Positions 62,969 to 64,000 of a stretch of DNA of 64,000 nucleotides are shown here, one piece after another. This DNA is from Paracoccus sp. MA. GTDB lineage: Bacteria; Pseudomonadota; Alphaproteobacteria; Rhodobacterales; Rhodobacteraceae. The notes beneath the pieces were generated by a model. That model made no database searches. It was not told where the DNA came from and saw only the letters and a list, made by a program, of their open reading frames with translations. Both the position numbers and the translations under genes were made by a program. Where the stretch lies: NCBI RefSeq assembly GCF_020990385.1, contig NZ_CP087598.1:540001-604000 (forward strand), given 5' to 3'. The stretch's first letter is position 1; each line of letters opens with the position of its first letter.

Positions 62969-63574
62969 TCAGACCGGCACGCCGTTATCGGCGGCGATCC
63001 GGACGAAGACGAGGAAATTCGCCAGCACATGCGCCAGCGCCCCCGCCCCCGCCGTGCCCGAGGACAGCCGCGCCGCCATCATCAGGGGCGCGATCAGCGC
63101 CGCGCCGGCCAGGATTCCGCCCGCGCCGCCCGGCATGTCCAGCCCCGCCGCGCCGACCGCCGGCGCCAGGTGCCACAGCACGAACAGCGCCGCGGCAAGG
63201 GCTTGCGCGCCCGGTCCGGGACGGGGGATCAGCGCGCCGCGCCAGAACGCCTCCTCGAGCGTGCCGTTGATCAGCGCCGCCAGCGCCACGGCGGCGAGCA
63301 CCGGCCAGGACAGCCGGGCCGGCGCGGTTCCGGCCCAGAGCGCGCAGGCCAGCACCAGCGCGGCCAGCGCCAGCACCACCGCCGCCGAGGGCGGCCGCAG
63401 CCGCAGCGACCATCCGCCGCAGCGGGCCAGCGCCAGCGCCAGCAGCGTCCAGTAAAGCGCCAGCCCCGCCAGATGGCCGCTCAGCGGCCGCAGCGGGCTT
63501 GCCCGAAGCCCGTGGAACAGCGCCGCCAGGACCGGGATGGCCAGCAACGCGGCCAGCGCCAGCGGGCGGTGCAT
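62969..63574 (-). CDS. CPBP-family intramembrane metalloprotease-like protein
   Basis: A 201-aa protein with about six membrane helices and the three CPBP (Abi/CAAX protease) motifs: EEAFWRG (about residues 107-113), FVLWHL with the conserved His (about 130-135), and HVLANF near the end. Bacterial members process peptides or provide self-immunity; no bacteriocin gene is seen nearby. The start shares one base with the stop of the stress-protein gene (TGATG). Confidence 0.85.
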   Translation of the reverse strand: MHRPLALAALLAIPVLAALFHGLRASPLRPLSGHLAGLALYWTLLALALARCGGWSLRLRPPSAAVVLALAALVLACALWAGTAPARLSWPVLAAVALAALINGTLEEAFWRGALIPRPGPGAQALAAALFVLWHLAPAVGAAGLDMPGGAGGILAGAALIAPLMMAARLSSGTAGAGALAHVLANFLVFVRIAADNGVPV

Positions 63575-64000
63575 CAGGTGATCTGCTCCAGCCGCTCGCG
63601 CGAGATGTCGCCGGGCACGATGGTGACCGGGCAGGGCAGGTTGGCCACTTCGCGCGTCAGCCGGGTGACCAGCGGTCCCGGCCCCGCGCTTTCGGTCGAG
63701 GCGGCCAGCACCACCACGCCGATCTCGGGGTCGTCATGGATCTGGGCCAGAAGCTCGGCGCCCGGCTCGCCCTCGCGCACCACCAGTTCCGGCTCGATGC
63801 CGGGGCGGTCGCGCATCCATTTGGCAAAGACCTCGTAATGCGCCTCGATCCGCTCATAGGCCTCGGCGCGCATGACGTCGGCGACGCCCATGCCGTGCTG
63901 GATGGCGGTGGCCGGAATCACCGCCAGCACCTGCACGCCGCCGCCGGTCTTGGCCGCGCGCAGGGCGGCGTAGCGGATGGCGTTCAGGCACTCGCGTGAA
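63574..64000 (-). CDS. Universal stress protein (partial, 5' end outside window)
   Basis: The C-terminal 141 codons of a UspA-fold protein: SRECLNAIRYAALRAAKTGG at the window edge, VLAVIPAT, and VVVLAASTESAGPGPLVTRLTREVANLPCPVTIV. The usual ATP loop GxxGxxxxxxxGSxxxxL is represented in modified form by STESAGPGPL. The start codon lies beyond position 64000. Cytoplasmic role unknown. Confidence 0.85.
   Translation of the reverse strand, partial: SRECLNAIRYAALRAAKTGGGVQVLAVIPATAIQHGMGVADVMRAEAYERIEAHYEVFAKWMRDRPGIEPELVVREGEPGAELLAQIHDDPEIGVVVLAASTESAGPGPLVTRLTREVANLPCPVTIVPGDISRERLEQIT

Overview
The window is about 64 kb of gene-dense, very GC-rich chromosome from an alphaproteobacterium of the Rhodobacteraceae, most probably Paracoccus or a close relative. 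This is an inference from codon use (G or C at almost every third position), gene content (heterotetrameric sarcosine oxidase, CcmI, fructose FrcBCAK importer, BmpABCD-type nucleoside importer, NDUFA9-like protein) and gene orders familiar from that family. Intergenic gaps are short, and many genes are joined by ATGA, TGATG or TAATG overlaps. I see no prophage, CRISPR array or rRNA operon. There is one tRNA gene and one insertion sequence.

Layout. 1-5845: amino-sugar module, with a BadF-type kinase facing away from murQ and a CUT1 ABC importer (binding protein, two permeases, ATPase). 5855-15723 (minus): CDF metal exporter, glutamate synthase operon gltD-(secreted unknown)-gltB, uppP and an NDUFA9-like protein. 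15755-20101: GMC oxidoreductase, tRNA-Leu(CAG), Nudix hydrolase, and a divergent REC-PP2C / Hpt pair. 20102-20950: an IS5/IS427-type element sitting on the hpt stop codon. 20968-25490: ilvA, argG, a VOC protein, mog, frcK. 25552-29837: frcA-frcC-frcB with the divergent ROK regulator frcR. 29856-31108: cbpA-like J protein and cbpM. 31105-32992 (minus): ccmI-ruvX-DUF1289. 33196-39068: sarcosine oxidase soxB, an extra small membrane protein gene, then soxD-soxA-soxG. 39153-45047: small secreted protein, sodB, rarD, YfgM-like protein, bamB, der. 45059-49869: membrane protein, serS, thioredoxin-fold protein, meaB, ogt, rpmB. 50150-53991: copper section, with a PCu(A)C chaperone, an SGNH esterase, the copper ATPase copA and a probable copper-sensing leader ORF upstream of it. 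54076-56574: L,D-transpeptidase, mnmH, purine nucleoside phosphorylase. 56558-61284: BMP-type nucleoside importer. 61376-64000: rimI, tsaB, NifU-type scaffold, CPBP membrane protease and a partial universal stress protein.

How the genes work together. The two sugar importers each come with matching catabolic and regulatory genes: kinase plus etherase for the amino-sugar system, kinase plus ROK repressor for fructose. The nucleoside importer feeds the phosphorylase at the end of its own operon. The sarcosine oxidase genes oxidatively demethylate sarcosine to glycine. gltBD supply glutamate. CopA and PCu(A)C handle copper export and delivery.

The most interesting structure is upstream of copA. 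A promoter (53963-53991) and a good ribosome binding site drive an 84-codon ORF (53685-53939). It begins with a CxxC motif, is Cys/His rich, and ends in a Pro/His-rich tail. Its last codons form a perfect 7-bp stem with the Shine-Dalgarno sequence of copA. This is the architecture expected of a ribosome-stalling copper switch of the CutF kind. Secondary points of interest are a family of dispersed intergenic repeats (nine copies, two of them 62/64 identical in inverted orientation), four 31-bp tandem hairpins inside the amino-sugar transporter operon, and an IS insertion that preserves the stop codon it hit.
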